Part shown: in pieces, positions 16,487 to 25,127 of the stretch
How the letters are laid out: the number at the start of each line of letters is the position of its first letter
Numbering within the stretch: the stretch's first letter is position 1
DNA from: Actinomycetes bacterium
GTDB taxonomy: Bacteria > Actinomycetota > Actinomycetes > Propionibacteriales > Nocardioidaceae
NCBI GenBank assembly: GCA_023460975.1
Contig: JAEWOG010000081.1
Location: forward strand, 1 to 55,058
DNA length: 55,058 bases
Direction of reading: 5' to 3'
Position numbers and translations under genes: made by a program
The notes under the pieces: generated by a model
Database searches by the model: none
The model's input: the letters and a program-made list of their open reading frames with translations, nothing else
What the model was told of the DNA's origin: nothing

Positions 16487-18640
16487 TCAGTCCTTGCGCT
16501 TGGGCGGAGGGAGAGCGATCGCTCGGTTGCGGCGATCGGCAAGGCGTGAGGCCAGTCGCTGGCTGGCGTCACCGCTGCTCGGCGAAGGAGCGCGGCGGAC
16601 GGTCGGCGTGGTCGGAATCGTATGTGCGGCCGGCGGCTGCTGAGGGCGCCGTGGCACCAGGGCGACGGTTCCGTTGGCCTCGACGCGGTCGTAGCCCAGC
16701 GTCGCGGCAGGACGGTGCACCCGCGACTCCGGGGACGGTCCACTCGTGGCGGACCGAGCTCGTGGTTGGCCCGCGTTCACGGCGCCGCTCCGGCCCCCAC
16801 CGCTCGGTGCGGACGGAGACACGGCTCCAGGGGTGCTCGATGGTGTGCTGACCGCGGGCAGCGCGACAGGCCGGAGACGCTGGGCGAGGCTGGCTCGGCG
16901 TGCCACGCTCGCCGCGGCCTGGGTGCCGGCGGTGCGCACCACGGTCGCTTGGACCACGGCCGAGGTGCCCCCGCTGGCGTAGGCCATCGCAGCGCTGGCG
17001 CCCAGGCGCACCAGCTGGCCACGCTTGGAGGGCTTGGGCTGGTCGAGACGCTGGTGAACTCGCTGGGCGGGGGTGAGCTGGGCCGGAGCTGCGGGTCGAG
17101 TGGCCTCGTCGGTGGTGTTCCATTGGCTGGCCATCGCCGATGCCCACCGGATCCGTTCCATGCTGTCGCGCACGGGCCTTGCGGCCGCGCGGCCCATCCC
17201 AGCGGCGGCACTCCCGGCAGTTGACCCGAGAGCAGCTGCACCGGAACCGACAACCTGGGCACCCGCGAGCGCCATCCGGCCCTTGTAGTAGACCTCGGTG
17301 GGATTGAACTTCCCTCGGGCCGGGAGGCTGGAGGAGCCGCCGCCGGGCCGTGTGGCCAGGGCCTGGGCCAGGCGGTCGGCGGCCACCTTGATCTTGGCTC
17401 GCCCCCGCCAGTACACGATGATCCCGACGACCAGCAGGATGTCGACGAAGAAGAACGTCTGCATGCGCGCGGTCTCACCGTCGACGAACACGGCCTGGAT
17501 CAGCAGCAAGTACGCGGTCAAGAACACGACCGAGAACACGACGGTGACCAGCGCCATGACGAGGTCGGCGACGGACATCCACAGGCTGCCGCGTGCAGAC
17601 CCGGGCAGCAGTCCCAGCACCAGGTCCACGATGAGCTTGAGGCCCCGGTAGAGCGCCTGCATGCCGGCGACCAGAACCGTGCCGGCGAGGATCGCGGCGA
17701 ACACGAGCACGATGAAGGCGGCAGGGAACAGCACGCCGGCGGAAATGACCATGGCGCTGTTGGGGTTGTCGGCGACCGTCTTCATCGCGTCGTCGCACTC
17801 ACCCATGGCGACACGGAGGTCGTCGTCCTCGCCGTAGGGGCCGTCTTTGACGGCCTCCGCCCAGTCCTTCTCGCAGTCGGTGCCGTCGACCACGCGGCCG
17901 AAGTTGATCATCTGCGTGGGCTGTCGGATGAACGTGTCGGCCAAGGTGGCGCTGACGTCCTTGCGCATGTCCTCGGCAGAGCCGCTGGTGTCGCCGTCGT
18001 TGACCAGGCCCGAGGAGACCGCGAGGCCGAAGTCGCGGGCCTGAATCAACATGCCGTCGGGTCCGGCGACCAGGCCGATGGGGTTGGAGAGAGCGCCCAC
18101 GGCCAAGGAGGCGATCACCAGCGACAAGAAGAGCTCGAAGATGCCCAGGACCCAGCGACCACGGGCCATCCACAGCACCGAGGCGATCGCGGTGATGGTC
18201 AGCAGAGTGGGGACGAGGCCGAACTTGTCGACGATGACGGTGAGGTTCTGTCCCAGGCTCATCATCGGGCTGGAGATGGTGTCGAGCCAGTCGAAGGAAA
18301 GCACCCAGTCGATGAGCCAGATCGAGATCGCGACACAGGCGCGGTAGGCCTCCCAGATCAAGCCGGTGAGGCTGCTCCACAGGAGTTTGCCGGGGCTGGT
18401 GACGATGCTGCCGCCGTCGAGGGAGAGCTCGTACTTCCACACCGAGATCCCGCTGGAGTCCTTGATCTCCATCCACGACAGCGTGGAGGGAGCGCTGGCA
18501 CCGTCGTCGGCGGCCGCCGCCGGTGCGGTGAGAAGCATCAGCGCGGGAAGGATCACGAACACCGCGACGAGACGCTTGGTGCGGTGCGAGAACCGGCTCC
18601 ACGAGTTCGTGAGGCCCTGTGTGAGGTCCGTGGAGTTCAT
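16487..18640 (-). CDS. VirB6/TrbL-like polytopic secretion channel protein (717 aa)
   Basis: An N-terminal signal-like segment (about 25-45) is followed by about seven hydrophobic segments between residues 85 and 420, then a long Ala/Pro/Arg-rich cytoplasmic tail. This is the plan of the TrbL/VirB6-like inner-membrane protein of Gram-positive conjugation systems. It sits between the VirB4-like ATPase (ATGA overlap) and the cell-wall hydrolase gene, the usual order in actinobacterial conjugative elements. The tail (about 440-717) is low-complexity and probably disordered. Confidence 0.8.
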   Translation of the reverse strand: MNSTDLTQGLTNSWSRFSHRTKRLVAVFVILPALMLLTAPAAAADDGASAPSTLSWMEIKDSSGISVWKYELSLDGGSIVTSPGKLLWSSLTGLIWEAYRACVAISIWLIDWVLSFDWLDTISSPMMSLGQNLTVIVDKFGLVPTLLTITAIASVLWMARGRWVLGIFELFLSLVIASLAVGALSNPIGLVAGPDGMLIQARDFGLAVSSGLVNDGDTSGSAEDMRKDVSATLADTFIRQPTQMINFGRVVDGTDCEKDWAEAVKDGPYGEDDDLRVAMGECDDAMKTVADNPNSAMVISAGVLFPAAFIVLVFAAILAGTVLVAGMQALYRGLKLIVDLVLGLLPGSARGSLWMSVADLVMALVTVVFSVVFLTAYLLLIQAVFVDGETARMQTFFFVDILLVVGIIVYWRGRAKIKVAADRLAQALATRPGGGSSSLPARGKFNPTEVYYKGRMALAGAQVVGSGAAALGSTAGSAAAGMGRAAARPVRDSMERIRWASAMASQWNTTDEATRPAAPAQLTPAQRVHQRLDQPKPSKRGQLVRLGASAAMAYASGGTSAVVQATVVRTAGTQAAASVARRASLAQRLRPVALPAVSTPSSTPGAVSPSAPSGGGRSGAVNAGQPRARSATSGPSPESRVHRPAATLGYDRVEANGTVALVPRRPQQPPAAHTIPTTPTVRRAPSPSSGDASQRLASRLADRRNRAIALPPPKRKD

Positions 18641-21204
18641 GAGTGGCTCTCCGTGCCGCTGGGGCCACGCGCGGCGTCCAGATCGCCACTCAGGGGGGTC
18701 TGCTCGGCGGGCGGGGAGGAACGCACCGCCTGGTTGCGGGTGGGCAGCGAGGGTGCCAGCACCTTGATACGCCCGACGTTGCCGGAGGAGTCACGCATGA
18801 AGGCCTCACCGCGACGGTGTTCGGGTACGCCGTTGGGGCCGACCGGGGACGTGTCGGCGATGAGGAGCTCCAGCAGGTCCTCGTCGTTGGGGTCCATGTC
18901 GAGCCAAGCCAGGCCGCGCCTGGCCAGGGTCTTGTCGCGGTGACGCATCAGGATCCGGGTCGGGATGAGGCCGCGCAGCGTGGCGGAGCCGAAGTCGGCC
19001 TCGGGGTCGTGGCTGCCGAGGATCACTGCAGCGGTGTGCTTGCGGCCGTCTCGGACGAAGTCGATGATCTCCCGCTCCCCCTCGGGCGAGCTGGTGAGGT
19101 GGTGGGCCTCGTCGACGGCGAATACGCCCAGGCGGGTGAGGTCTGCGAAGCAGATCTGGCGGGCAACGCCGGCGATGAGGGCGTACATGGCTCGCCCGAA
19201 GACCTTCTCGAGCCGCATCTGCTCAAACAGGTGCTCGGTCTCAAGCTCGGTCTTGCTGGGCAGTTCCAGGGTGTGGGTGCGGATGATGACGGCCGGTGCG
19301 GTCGGTTGGAGTGCCGGCAGGTCGTTGTCGAAGATGACGCGGCCGAAGTCGCGACGGGCGAAGACGTTCATCACCTTGGCCAGGTCGCCGGCTCCTGCCA
19401 GGGGGCACGCGGGGTCGCGCAGGTGTGCCAGCACGTCGCCCAGGCCGGTGAGGTGGTGCTGGGCCAGGTACTCGGGGTCGAGGACCTCTGACAGCAGTAC
19501 GCCGCGGTCGCTGGTCGGGGCGATGTTCAGCAGGGGCGTGAGGAACGACTGGGTGATGCGGGAGCCGATGGTGACCCCGAACAGGCGCAGCGGGTCCAAC
19601 GAGACGACCGGTTCGGCGACGTCAACGACGATGGCCTCGGTCACTGAGGTAGCCCAGTGGGCCCACTCCCCCATCTTGGTGCGGTCCGGGACGACGATCT
19701 GGCCGCCGCGGTCGACGACGTCGCCGCACAGCTTCTTCATGGTCAGCGACTTGCCAGAGCCGAGCTCGCCGACCAGTGCCATGGATCCGGAGATGTCGCG
19801 AGCCGAGGCGCCGGCGATGTCGTGCAGTACGGCGCCGGGGCGACCCGAGCTGATGTTGATGGCCAGCATCGAGCCGCTGGCATCGCCCAGGTCGGTGGAG
19901 GCAAGCGGCACCGTCGCAGACAGGGCACGGGAGGTGGTGATCTGGGCGAACTCGCGTACCGCCTTGGTGGCGGGGGCCCCGATCACCATGGCCCACCAGA
20001 GGTCTTCTTGGTAACCCAAGGGTTGGACGAGCTTGTAGCCGGCGGCGCCGAGGTAGTCGGCGAGACTGCGGGCCTGATCGGTGCAGTCTTCGGCGTTGTC
20101 GGCTGCGGTGCAGAACACGATCGTGGCCTGGGCTTCGACTTCGAGCTTGTCGGTGTCGAGGATCTTGGAGTACTCCGCGAGTTCCTCGGCTGCTCGCTCC
20201 AGCGTGTTGAGCCCGTGAGACAGCTCGCCCTCCCGCTGGGTGAACTGCTCGTTCAGATTGATCAGCGCCCGGCGGTTCTGCTTGGCGACCTGGTCGCTTG
20301 AGCGGACGGTGAGCCGCATCGCCCAGTCGACCTCCAGCCCACACTCGTCGATGCGGCCGAGGAACTCGGAGCCGGGAAACTGCATGCCGTCGGCGGGGAC
20401 GTCGGAGAGCGTCAGGAGCGACTGGTAGGAGGCGGGCTGGGGTCCAGGCGCGTGAGGCTGGATCACCTTGAGGTAGCGCCGTTGCAGTGGGTTCCAGCTC
20501 TTGCGGTCCTTGCTGTCGACGTCGCTCTGCCCGCCCTCGTCGAGCAGCGGTTCGCTCAGCGCCGTACCGGATCGGGGGGTCAGGAGTTCGGTGGTGACGT
20601 CGCCCGGGTGCTCGGGCAGTCCGAAGTCGGCGAAGAGGCCACGCTGCTGGGCGTGCAGGTTGAGCCAGACCAACTGGGCAGGGGTCGCGGGCGTGGGACG
20701 AAAGAGGACGGGGATACCCTCGGCGACCGCGCGGGCCTGGCCCATGCGACGAGCGACCTCCTTGGCCGGAATCCCCGCGCGTGGGAGACCGAGCACGTCG
20801 CGCAGGTCAGCGGTCGCGGCTCGCCAGGGCTCCATCGCACGGTCGCGGCCGCTGGCGGCGTTGAGCGGAACCGCGAGCCAGTGGACGCGCTGGCCGATGC
20901 CGATGGCATCGAGGGTGTCGAGGGTGGCTTCGCATTCGGCTGCCCAGTCCTGGGCATGCTCCAGGTCGACTCCCTCGATCATCCGCTCGACGATGGCGGC
21001 GGGGTCCATCCCGGCGCACACGCTCAGGAGCATTGACTCACCCGGCATGGCCCGGATCAGGGCCTGGTGAAGAGCGCGGGCTTCGTGCTTGTCCTTGGTG
21101 GGCCGGTAGCCGTACGGCAGCGCCTGGAGGCGCCACACCGCCCACACGGATCCCGTGCGGGTCCACATCAGGTGTCCGGCGAGTGCTCGGGCGGGGGATC
21201 TCAT
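18637..21204 (-). CDS. VirB4-like conjugation ATPase (855 aa)
   Basis: The start at ATG 21204 overlaps the preceding stop (ATGA); a longer reading upstream enters the next gene and is rejected. The C-terminal half carries Walker A GELGSGKSLTMKK, the strand IVVPDRTKMGEWAHW and Walker B LGVFAVDEAHHL, with an SHDPEADFG sensor, as in VirB4/TraC/ConE ATPases that power pilus or channel assembly. The N-terminal half is the usual poorly conserved VirB4 region. No copy of the dispersed 10-mer occurs in this gene. Confidence 0.88.
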   Translation of the reverse strand: MRSPARALAGHLMWTRTGSVWAVWRLQALPYGYRPTKDKHEARALHQALIRAMPGESMLLSVCAGMDPAAIVERMIEGVDLEHAQDWAAECEATLDTLDAIGIGQRVHWLAVPLNAASGRDRAMEPWRAATADLRDVLGLPRAGIPAKEVARRMGQARAVAEGIPVLFRPTPATPAQLVWLNLHAQQRGLFADFGLPEHPGDVTTELLTPRSGTALSEPLLDEGGQSDVDSKDRKSWNPLQRRYLKVIQPHAPGPQPASYQSLLTLSDVPADGMQFPGSEFLGRIDECGLEVDWAMRLTVRSSDQVAKQNRRALINLNEQFTQREGELSHGLNTLERAAEELAEYSKILDTDKLEVEAQATIVFCTAADNAEDCTDQARSLADYLGAAGYKLVQPLGYQEDLWWAMVIGAPATKAVREFAQITTSRALSATVPLASTDLGDASGSMLAINISSGRPGAVLHDIAGASARDISGSMALVGELGSGKSLTMKKLCGDVVDRGGQIVVPDRTKMGEWAHWATSVTEAIVVDVAEPVVSLDPLRLFGVTIGSRITQSFLTPLLNIAPTSDRGVLLSEVLDPEYLAQHHLTGLGDVLAHLRDPACPLAGAGDLAKVMNVFARRDFGRVIFDNDLPALQPTAPAVIIRTHTLELPSKTELETEHLFEQMRLEKVFGRAMYALIAGVARQICFADLTRLGVFAVDEAHHLTSSPEGEREIIDFVRDGRKHTAAVILGSHDPEADFGSATLRGLIPTRILMRHRDKTLARRGLAWLDMDPNDEDLLELLIADTSPVGPNGVPEHRRGEAFMRDSSGNVGRIKVLAPSLPTRNQAVRSSPPAEQTPLSGDLDAARGPSGTESHS

Positions 21205-21806
21205 CGAGGTGTCTCCGATCGCTGGGACGTCGTGGCAGATGCCAGGAGTGCCTGGATGCCGGTCAACGCCGGTGCCGGGTTGCCGGTCTGTGGCGGCGTC
21301 TGGGCCGGGGTCGAGGGACCTACCAGCGGCTGTGCCGGCGGCGCCTCCGCCGTCGAGGGACGTACCGCTGGCGGCGGGGTGGGAGCCGTGATCATCTGTC
21401 GCGTGGTGTCGAGGCAGATGAGCACCTTGTGCTGGAGCCGGTGCGGACGGCGGATCCGCACCGGCTTGCCGCGCAGGTGGCCGTGTCGCGGAGACGCGAG
21501 GGCCTTCCACAGGCCAGTGGCCACGATCAGGGGGTTGCGTGAGCCCACCGGGACCCGACCCAACGCGAACACGGTCGCGGCGGCCACCGTTCCTAGCACC
21601 ACGAAGTTGCCCAGGAGGCCGTACCTCGCCCACAGCGACATGGTGTTGAGACCCACGAACAGCACCAAGATGAAGCCGCAGGCCTGCGTCATCGTGTAAG
21701 GCCCGCCCCACAGCTTCATGCCGTCGGGGGTACGCCCGATCAGCTGTGGGAACTTGCGGGCACGGGTGTACCACTTCACGACGTCGGGGGTCTGGGTGTC
21801 GGTCAT
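21201..21806 (-). CDS. PrgI/TcpE-like two-TM conjugation protein (201 aa)
   Basis: A short N-terminus with TRARKFPQLIGRTPDGMKLWGG precedes two hydrophobic segments (about 40-60 and 63-83). A basic region and a Pro/Thr-rich tail follow. Size, topology and position directly before VirB4 fit the PrgI/TcpE/SCO6880-like membrane proteins of Gram-positive conjugation. Two dispersed-motif copies (21315 and 21357), 42 bp apart, fall in the tail. Start ATG 21806. Confidence 0.7.
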   Translation of the reverse strand: MTDTQTPDVVKWYTRARKFPQLIGRTPDGMKLWGGPYTMTQACGFILVLFVGLNTMSLWARYGLLGNFVVLGTVAAATVFALGRVPVGSRNPLIVATGLWKALASPRHGHLRGKPVRIRRPHRLQHKVLICLDTTRQMITAPTPPPAVRPSTAEAPPAQPLVGPSTPAQTPPQTGNPAPALTGIQALLASATTSQRSETPR

Positions 21807-21842
21807 GACTGCGTCCGGGTCTCAGCGAGGAGGTGCGGGCTG

Positions 21843-22172
21843 TCAGGACCGCGAGCTGGCGAGGGTCTGGGCGCTCTGACCGGGCTCCGGCGCACTGTTG
21901 ATCTCGTTGTCGACGCGGTCACGGAGCGAGGTGACGTTGAAGACGATCCAGATGAACACCGCGGCGGCGAGGCCGGACATGATGACCCGGGCCATGGCGC
22001 CGCGGGAGGCGATGGCCTGGAAGATGACGAAGCCGATGCCGACCACGACCGACAGGCCGCGCAGGAGGCCGCCGGCCTCAGTGATCTTGCCGTTGCCCCA
22101 GTCCAGGATTCCGTCGCCACTGGCGGCGACGATCGTGTGGGCCACGTCGGTGACGAGCATGAGTGTGGACAT
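21843..22172 (-). CDS. Small two-TM protein, VirB2/VirB3-like position (109 aa)
   Basis: Two hydrophobic segments (about residues 38-58 and 64-82) and a polar C-terminus. It lies between the VirB8-like gene and the PrgI-like gene. Size and topology fit a small pilin-like or VirB2/TrbC-type subunit in these operons, but no sequence signature decides it. Start ATG 22172 after AGGAGGAACC. Confidence 0.65.
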   Translation of the reverse strand: MSTLMLVTDVAHTIVAASGDGILDWGNGKITEAGGLLRGLSVVVGIGFVIFQAIASRGAMARVIMSGLAAAVFIWIVFNVTSLRDRVDNEINSAPEPGQSAQTLASSRS

Positions 22173-22185
22173 GAGAGGTTCCTCC

Positions 22186-23232
22186 TCAGTTGGTGCTGCT
22201 GGATGGAGCCGGCTCCTCGGAAGCCGGGGTCGGGGTGATCGGCGACGATTCGTCGTCGATCTGCGATGCGTCGTCGTCGACGACGGGGGTGGGGGCCAGG
22301 TCGATGGCTTTGACCTCCCAGCGGCCGTCGCGCGCGGCGAGGGTGAGGGCGTACTGCACGCTCACGTCCTGCTTGGCCTGGGCGGTCACGGTGGCCGAAA
22401 CCAGCAGGTGGCTCTCGGTGCCATCGGCAGGGGACGTACCGTCCAGGGGCTCCTCGGTGACCATGACGTCCTCGATCACCACGGTCGTGTAGGGCGGCGG
22501 GGTGATCGCGGAGATCTCCGAGCCCGGTGAGATGTACCGCGCGACGTCGCCCGATCCGGCCAAGAGCGCGGAGAGGAAGTCGTTGGCGGCCGCGGCGACG
22601 GGGTCGGTGATGGTGGCCCGGTAGCGGTAGTCGAGCCGATCGGGCTCGGCCTGGGTGGGGGCCGCGATCGGCGCGGGCAATGACGCGGCACTGAGCGCGG
22701 TGTCGCGGTAGCGCACCGGGACCTGGAAGTAGCGCCGGACCGGCAGCTGGTCCTTTCCCTCGTAGACAGTGGCGGCGACGGTCACTGCCCATACGCCGGC
22801 CTGGTCGGTGGAGGTGATCGCCGTGGTGGCGGGGTCTGAGACGGCCCAAGGCTTCTCGGGCAGGGTGATGGTGGCGGCGTCGGCCACGAACCGGTCCAGG
22901 GCCTTCTCCTGGCCTCGGGGGGTGGTGAGCCAAGTGACCACGAAGTCCTCGGCGAAGCCGCTCACCGCGGTGCGTTCCGCGGTGAGCGGGTCAGTGGTGT
23001 CGGCCTGGACCACCTGCGGTGCCGGAGCGGTGGTGGTGAAGTGGAAGGCCAGGGCTGCCGGTCCGGCCAGGAGCGCGCACCACAGCACGCCGGTGACCGC
23101 CTTGGTGGTCACCGCGGAGGCACCTGTCCACTGGTGGGGCTGGTTGTGAGTGTCGGCCTGCTCGACGTCGACGTCGTGCTCGACGTCGGTTTCCTGTGCG
23201 GTGTCCCGGCTCAGGCGGGACAAGAGCTTCAT
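22186..23232 (-). CDS. TcpC/VirB8-like conjugation protein (348 aa)
   Basis: An acidic, His-containing cytoplasmic head precedes one membrane segment (about 45-66) and a long extracytoplasmic part with two NTF2-like halves, the arrangement of TcpC (conjugal transfer, VirB8-like) of Gram-positive systems. The C-terminal tail is acidic and Ser/Pro-rich. A dispersed-motif copy (22431) encodes LDGTSPADG in a loop. Overlaps the upstream 101-residue gene by ATGA. Confidence 0.8.
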   Translation of the reverse strand: MKLLSRLSRDTAQETDVEHDVDVEQADTHNQPHQWTGASAVTTKAVTGVLWCALLAGPAALAFHFTTTAPAPQVVQADTTDPLTAERTAVSGFAEDFVVTWLTTPRGQEKALDRFVADAATITLPEKPWAVSDPATTAITSTDQAGVWAVTVAATVYEGKDQLPVRRYFQVPVRYRDTALSAASLPAPIAAPTQAEPDRLDYRYRATITDPVAAAANDFLSALLAGSGDVARYISPGSEISAITPPPYTTVVIEDVMVTEEPLDGTSPADGTESHLLVSATVTAQAKQDVSVQYALTLAARDGRWEVKAIDLAPTPVVDDDASQIDDESSPITPTPASEEPAPSSSTN

Positions 23233-23534
23233 GCGACACCTCCGACGAGGCCGACTGCTCGATCGGACTCCTCGGCGTCGGGCTCCGCCGGCGGCGAGAC
23301 CACCGTGAGTCGCCGAGGCTGGCGGCGGGGACGGGCGACGGCCGTCAAACGGCGCAGAGCCGCGCGCGCCTGGACGAGGTCAGCGTCAGCCAGGACCATC
23401 CGCATTCGATCCGCCGCTGCCTCGTCGAGAGGCCGGGCAGCAAGGTCCGCGATCGCGTCATCGACCGCGCGGGTCGCCGACAGGATCTCGGCCGCCGCGT
23501 CGAGGTCACGGCGGCCCTGGTCGTCGTCGTTCAC
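23229..23534 (-). CDS. Small hypothetical protein, first gene of secretion operon (101 aa)
   Basis: An acidic-to-basic helical protein rich in Ala, Asp and Arg, with no membrane segment. GTG start at 23534 after AAGGGA. The promoter module lies 27-71 bp upstream, which marks this as the operon start for the conjugation genes. Family not recognised. Confidence 0.65.
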   Translation of the reverse strand: MNDDDQGRRDLDAAAEILSATRAVDDAIADLAARPLDEAAADRMRMVLADADLVQARAALRRLTAVARPRRQPRRLTVVSPPAEPDAEESDRAVGLVGGVA

Positions 23535-23560
23535 GGGATGTCCCTTCGCCGGAGGAGTGG

Positions 23561-23605
23561 CCTTCTACCGGAGGAAGGTGCGGGGCTCCAGCCGATGTGT
23601 GACAC
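23561..23605 (-). promoter_or_regulatory. Two-part promoter module, copy for secretion operon
   Basis: Read leftward: GGTGTCACACATC (23605-23593), 13 bp, then CACCTTCCTCC with GGTAGAAGG. It has the same 13-bp spacing as the copies at 6.5 and 11.4 kb. Confidence 0.65.
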
Positions 23606-23666
23606 CCGGTCGGGACTTTTTTCGCCGCATCCATGCGAGGCGTGTTTGTGCAGGTCACAGGGCCTT

Positions 23667-23744
23667 GGGCAAGGCCTGATCAGTCCTTGCCCACTCCCCC
23701 GGGCCCCGCCTGGCACGGAATCTGGGCAAGGGATTAGGCAAGGG
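23667..23744. repeat. Four GGGCAAGG-type repeats upstream of sigma-like gene
   Basis: GGGCAAGG at 23667-23674, its complement CCTTGCCC at 23685-23692, GGGCAAGG at 23724-23731 and AGGCAAGGG at 23736-23744. They lie in the 262-bp divergent gap between the secretion operon and the gene at 23797. Possible binding sites for its own product. Confidence 0.5.
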
Positions 23745-23796
23745 CCACTTCCTTCGATGAGCCGCGTCAGGACCTCATCGCAGGAAGGGACCTACC

Positions 23797-24678
23797 GTGG
23801 CCATCACCACCGCACCCACCGCCGGCTCTCAGCCGTTCCGTCAGCACTCCCGGGCCGCCCTCCACCTCGCCTCTCCCCTGCTCCAGCAGCTGTGCCAGGA
23901 GTGGACCGAGCTGCACGCCTCCGAGACCGCGGCCGCCACCCTCGCTCGATGGGCCGACACCTACCCCGCGCTGGCGGGGCTGGACTCCCCCGGGGCCATC
24001 ACCGACCGCATCGACGAGGCCGACCGCGCGACCAAGGACCAGATCATGCTGGCCCTGCTGGCGGCCTTCCACGACGGCGACCAGGTGGCCGGACGGATCC
24101 TGCTCCAGGCGATGCTGCCCGGCCTGACTCACCTCACGCGACGCATCCGAGTCCCACGTGGCACTCACCACGACGAGACCCTCCAGCGGACACTGACCGA
24201 GTTCTGGTGCGTGATCTCCAGCCAGGAGAACCTGCCCCCTCGCGGGGTCGCCGGGCGCCTCCAGTTGGACACCCTGCACCGACTCACCCAGCACCGGCGC
24301 ACCCACGACGCCTGGGAAGAACACACCAGCGCGATCGCCGACGTGTTCGACGACGACGACGTCCCTCCCCCCGGATCCGCGACAACGGTAGGTCCCCTCC
24401 ACTCCCCGGCCCAGCTCTCCCCCGCCACGGGGACCTACGACGCGGACGCCGGCCTTCTCGAGTTGCTGCTCCACGCTCGTGACACCTCGGTCATCACCGA
24501 GGACGACGCACGGTTCCTCGCCGAGGTCTACGTGGTCTCCGACAACATGGCCCACGCGGCACGTCGGCTGGGCAAGCAGCCCGCCGCAGTACGGCAGCGG
24601 TGCGGCCGGCTGCGCCGGCGGCTCATCGAGGCGGTCATGGCGGAGCACCAGGCGCAGGATAAGCGGCTCTCCGCCTGA
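23797..24678 (+). CDS. Sigma-70-like regulator (293 aa)
   Basis: The middle (about residues 90-150) has a region-2-like helical pattern with a Leu-rich run and DETLQRTLTEFW. An acidic linker follows, and the C-terminus (about 235-283) has a region-4-like HTH, AARRLGKQPAAVRQRCGRL. The pattern resembles the divergent sigma-like proteins found on actinobacterial plasmids; sigma activity is inferred. The GTG start at 23797 abuts a dispersed-motif copy that provides the AAGGGA ribosome-binding site. It is divergent from the secretion operon and is a candidate activator of it. A second motif copy (24387) lies in the linker. Confidence 0.55.
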   Translation: MAITTAPTAGSQPFRQHSRAALHLASPLLQQLCQEWTELHASETAAATLARWADTYPALAGLDSPGAITDRIDEADRATKDQIMLALLAAFHDGDQVAGRILLQAMLPGLTHLTRRIRVPRGTHHDETLQRTLTEFWCVISSQENLPPRGVAGRLQLDTLHRLTQHRRTHDAWEEHTSAIADVFDDDDVPPPGSATTVGPLHSPAQLSPATGTYDADAGLLELLLHARDTSVITEDDARFLAEVYVVSDNMAHAARRLGKQPAAVRQRCGRLRRRLIEAVMAEHQAQDKRLSA

Positions 24679-24707
24679 GGGACCATCACCTCCGGCCCCT
24701 GCGATGA

Positions 24708-25075
24708 CCATTGCGGATCGCCATAGCGTCACACCATTGCACCAGATGTGGGCATCGCGAGCCAGTGATGATCCATAGTCATGGACGGTGGCGGAGACCC
24801 ATAGCGCTGCATGCGAGCACTTCCCCATTGGCAGCAATGGGAGCACGTAAGCAGAGCAGGCCATGGTGTCTCACCGTGGTTGCACGCCTATATTACCGTT
24901 CTATATGGCATAGCACTATTGCCAGGCATGGTGGCACGCTCCCATTGCTAATACTGGTTGCGCGACACAGAGGAGCGTCACCCTTGATCAGCACCATGAC
25001 AGGCTATGGTGCTTGACACGCATTACTCGGGTATCTGGCACTGACGCCTTGCTGGCCCCCATTGCCCGCAATGGG
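24708..25075. repeat. Iteron-rich intergenic region upstream of parA (candidate centromere or origin)
   Basis: The 449-bp gap 24679-25127 is AT-richer than its surroundings. It carries the word CCATTGC or CCATAGC (or complement) at 24708, 24721, 24734, 24773 (CCATAGT), 24799, 24825 (CCATTGG), 24834, 24952, and as the dyad CCCATTGC-CC-GCAATGGG at 25058-25075. A second dyad, GCACCAT-N8-ATGGTGC, is at 24991-25012. Position directly before parA and an RHH gene fits a partition site; an origin is the alternative. Confidence 0.6.
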
Positions 25076-25127
25076 CGCGGGTGCAAGCGGCAACAGGGCC
25101 CTTGGATCGACAACTCAGGAGGGGACC

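Noticed and set aside
14052..16549. Long open frames opposite or in other frames of the cell-wall hydrolase gene (e.g. 14052-15341, 15536-16549)
   Set aside because: High GC gives long antisense frames; these have no family motif and the hydrolase frame carries the catalytic signatures.
21204..21774. Longer start of the VirB4-like gene
   Set aside because: It would run through the PrgI-like gene; the ATGA overlap at 21201-21204 marks the real start.
21803..22933. 376-residue leftward frame overlapping the VirB8-like gene
   Set aside because: Arg/Pro-rich shadow composition, and the TcpC-like frame is clearly the coding one.
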